Below are positions 63,868 to 64,000 of a stretch of DNA of 64,000 nucleotides, in pieces. Under the pieces are notes generated by a model that was not told the origin of the DNA, searched no databases, and saw nothing but the letters and a program-made list of their open reading frames with translations. The position numbers and the translations under genes are program-made. The stretch comes from Plumapathes pennacea (lineage: Eukaryota > Cnidaria > Anthozoa > Antipatharia > Myriopathidae). Numbering within the stretch: the first letter of the stretch is position 1; each line of letters starts with the position of its first letter. The stretch covers positions 40,715,680 through 40,779,679 of the forward strand of contig OZ038462.1 in NCBI GenBank assembly GCA_964036295.1, given 5' to 3'.

Positions 63868-64000
63868 TAACAAAGGTTTCGTTCAGAGTTGACGGGTCAT
63901 TGACTATTTCGCAGGCAAGGCCCACCAGATGAGACTCTAATGAGATATGAGAATCGATTCACACCGCCAAATTGATAAAGTACGGATCAATCAGTCTATT

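Overview
The window is a piece of an animal genome. The genes have short exons with GT-AG introns and the spacers are AT-rich. Many small inverted-repeat DNA elements are scattered through it. The gene content (a secreted FGF, a tandem MFSD6-like transporter family, CUB/transmembrane proteins, a LITAF-domain protein) together with the repeat types points to a cnidarian, most likely an anthozoan such as a stony coral. This organism call is inference; there is no species marker in the sequence.

Region 1 (1-15 kb) holds one four-exon FGF gene on the + strand with a TATA/CRE-type promoter, a split signal peptide and the 104-nt central FGF exon. Region 2 (15-19.9 kb) is intergenic with small palindromic elements. 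Region 3 (19.9-39.5 kb) is a head-to-tail array of four MFSD6-like transporter genes, each with one long exon and one short exon joined at the same phase-1 site. Copies 3 and 4 are recent duplicates. Between copies 1 and 2 lie a 4,265-bp CACTA/EnSpm-type transposon and, next to it, 5' and 3' flanks of a further transporter copy whose body is gone.

The CACTA element (22,103-26,367) has 26-bp terminal inverted repeats, a CAG target duplication and subterminal GACAC/CGTGT motifs. Inside are a spliced minus-strand gene of unknown family and a broken protein-kinase fragment on the + strand. It is the most unusual object in the window.

Region 4 (42-60.6 kb) has two related CUB-domain, single-pass membrane proteins with proline-rich PPxY tails, arranged divergently: one on the minus strand (two CUB domains, first exon not found) and one on the + strand (three CUB domains, complete, 566 aa). 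A single-exon LITAF-domain gene lies between them. The spacer is full of DNA elements: a Harbinger-type relic with half a transposase, two abutting 230-bp elements, a 2.6-kb element made largely of CCATGGT-type repeats, and a 192-bp near-palindrome. Region 5 (60.6-64 kb) is intergenic; the last 260 bp may begin another secreted-protein gene.

All gene models come from reading splice sites, phase and family motifs by eye. No alignment or database search was possible.
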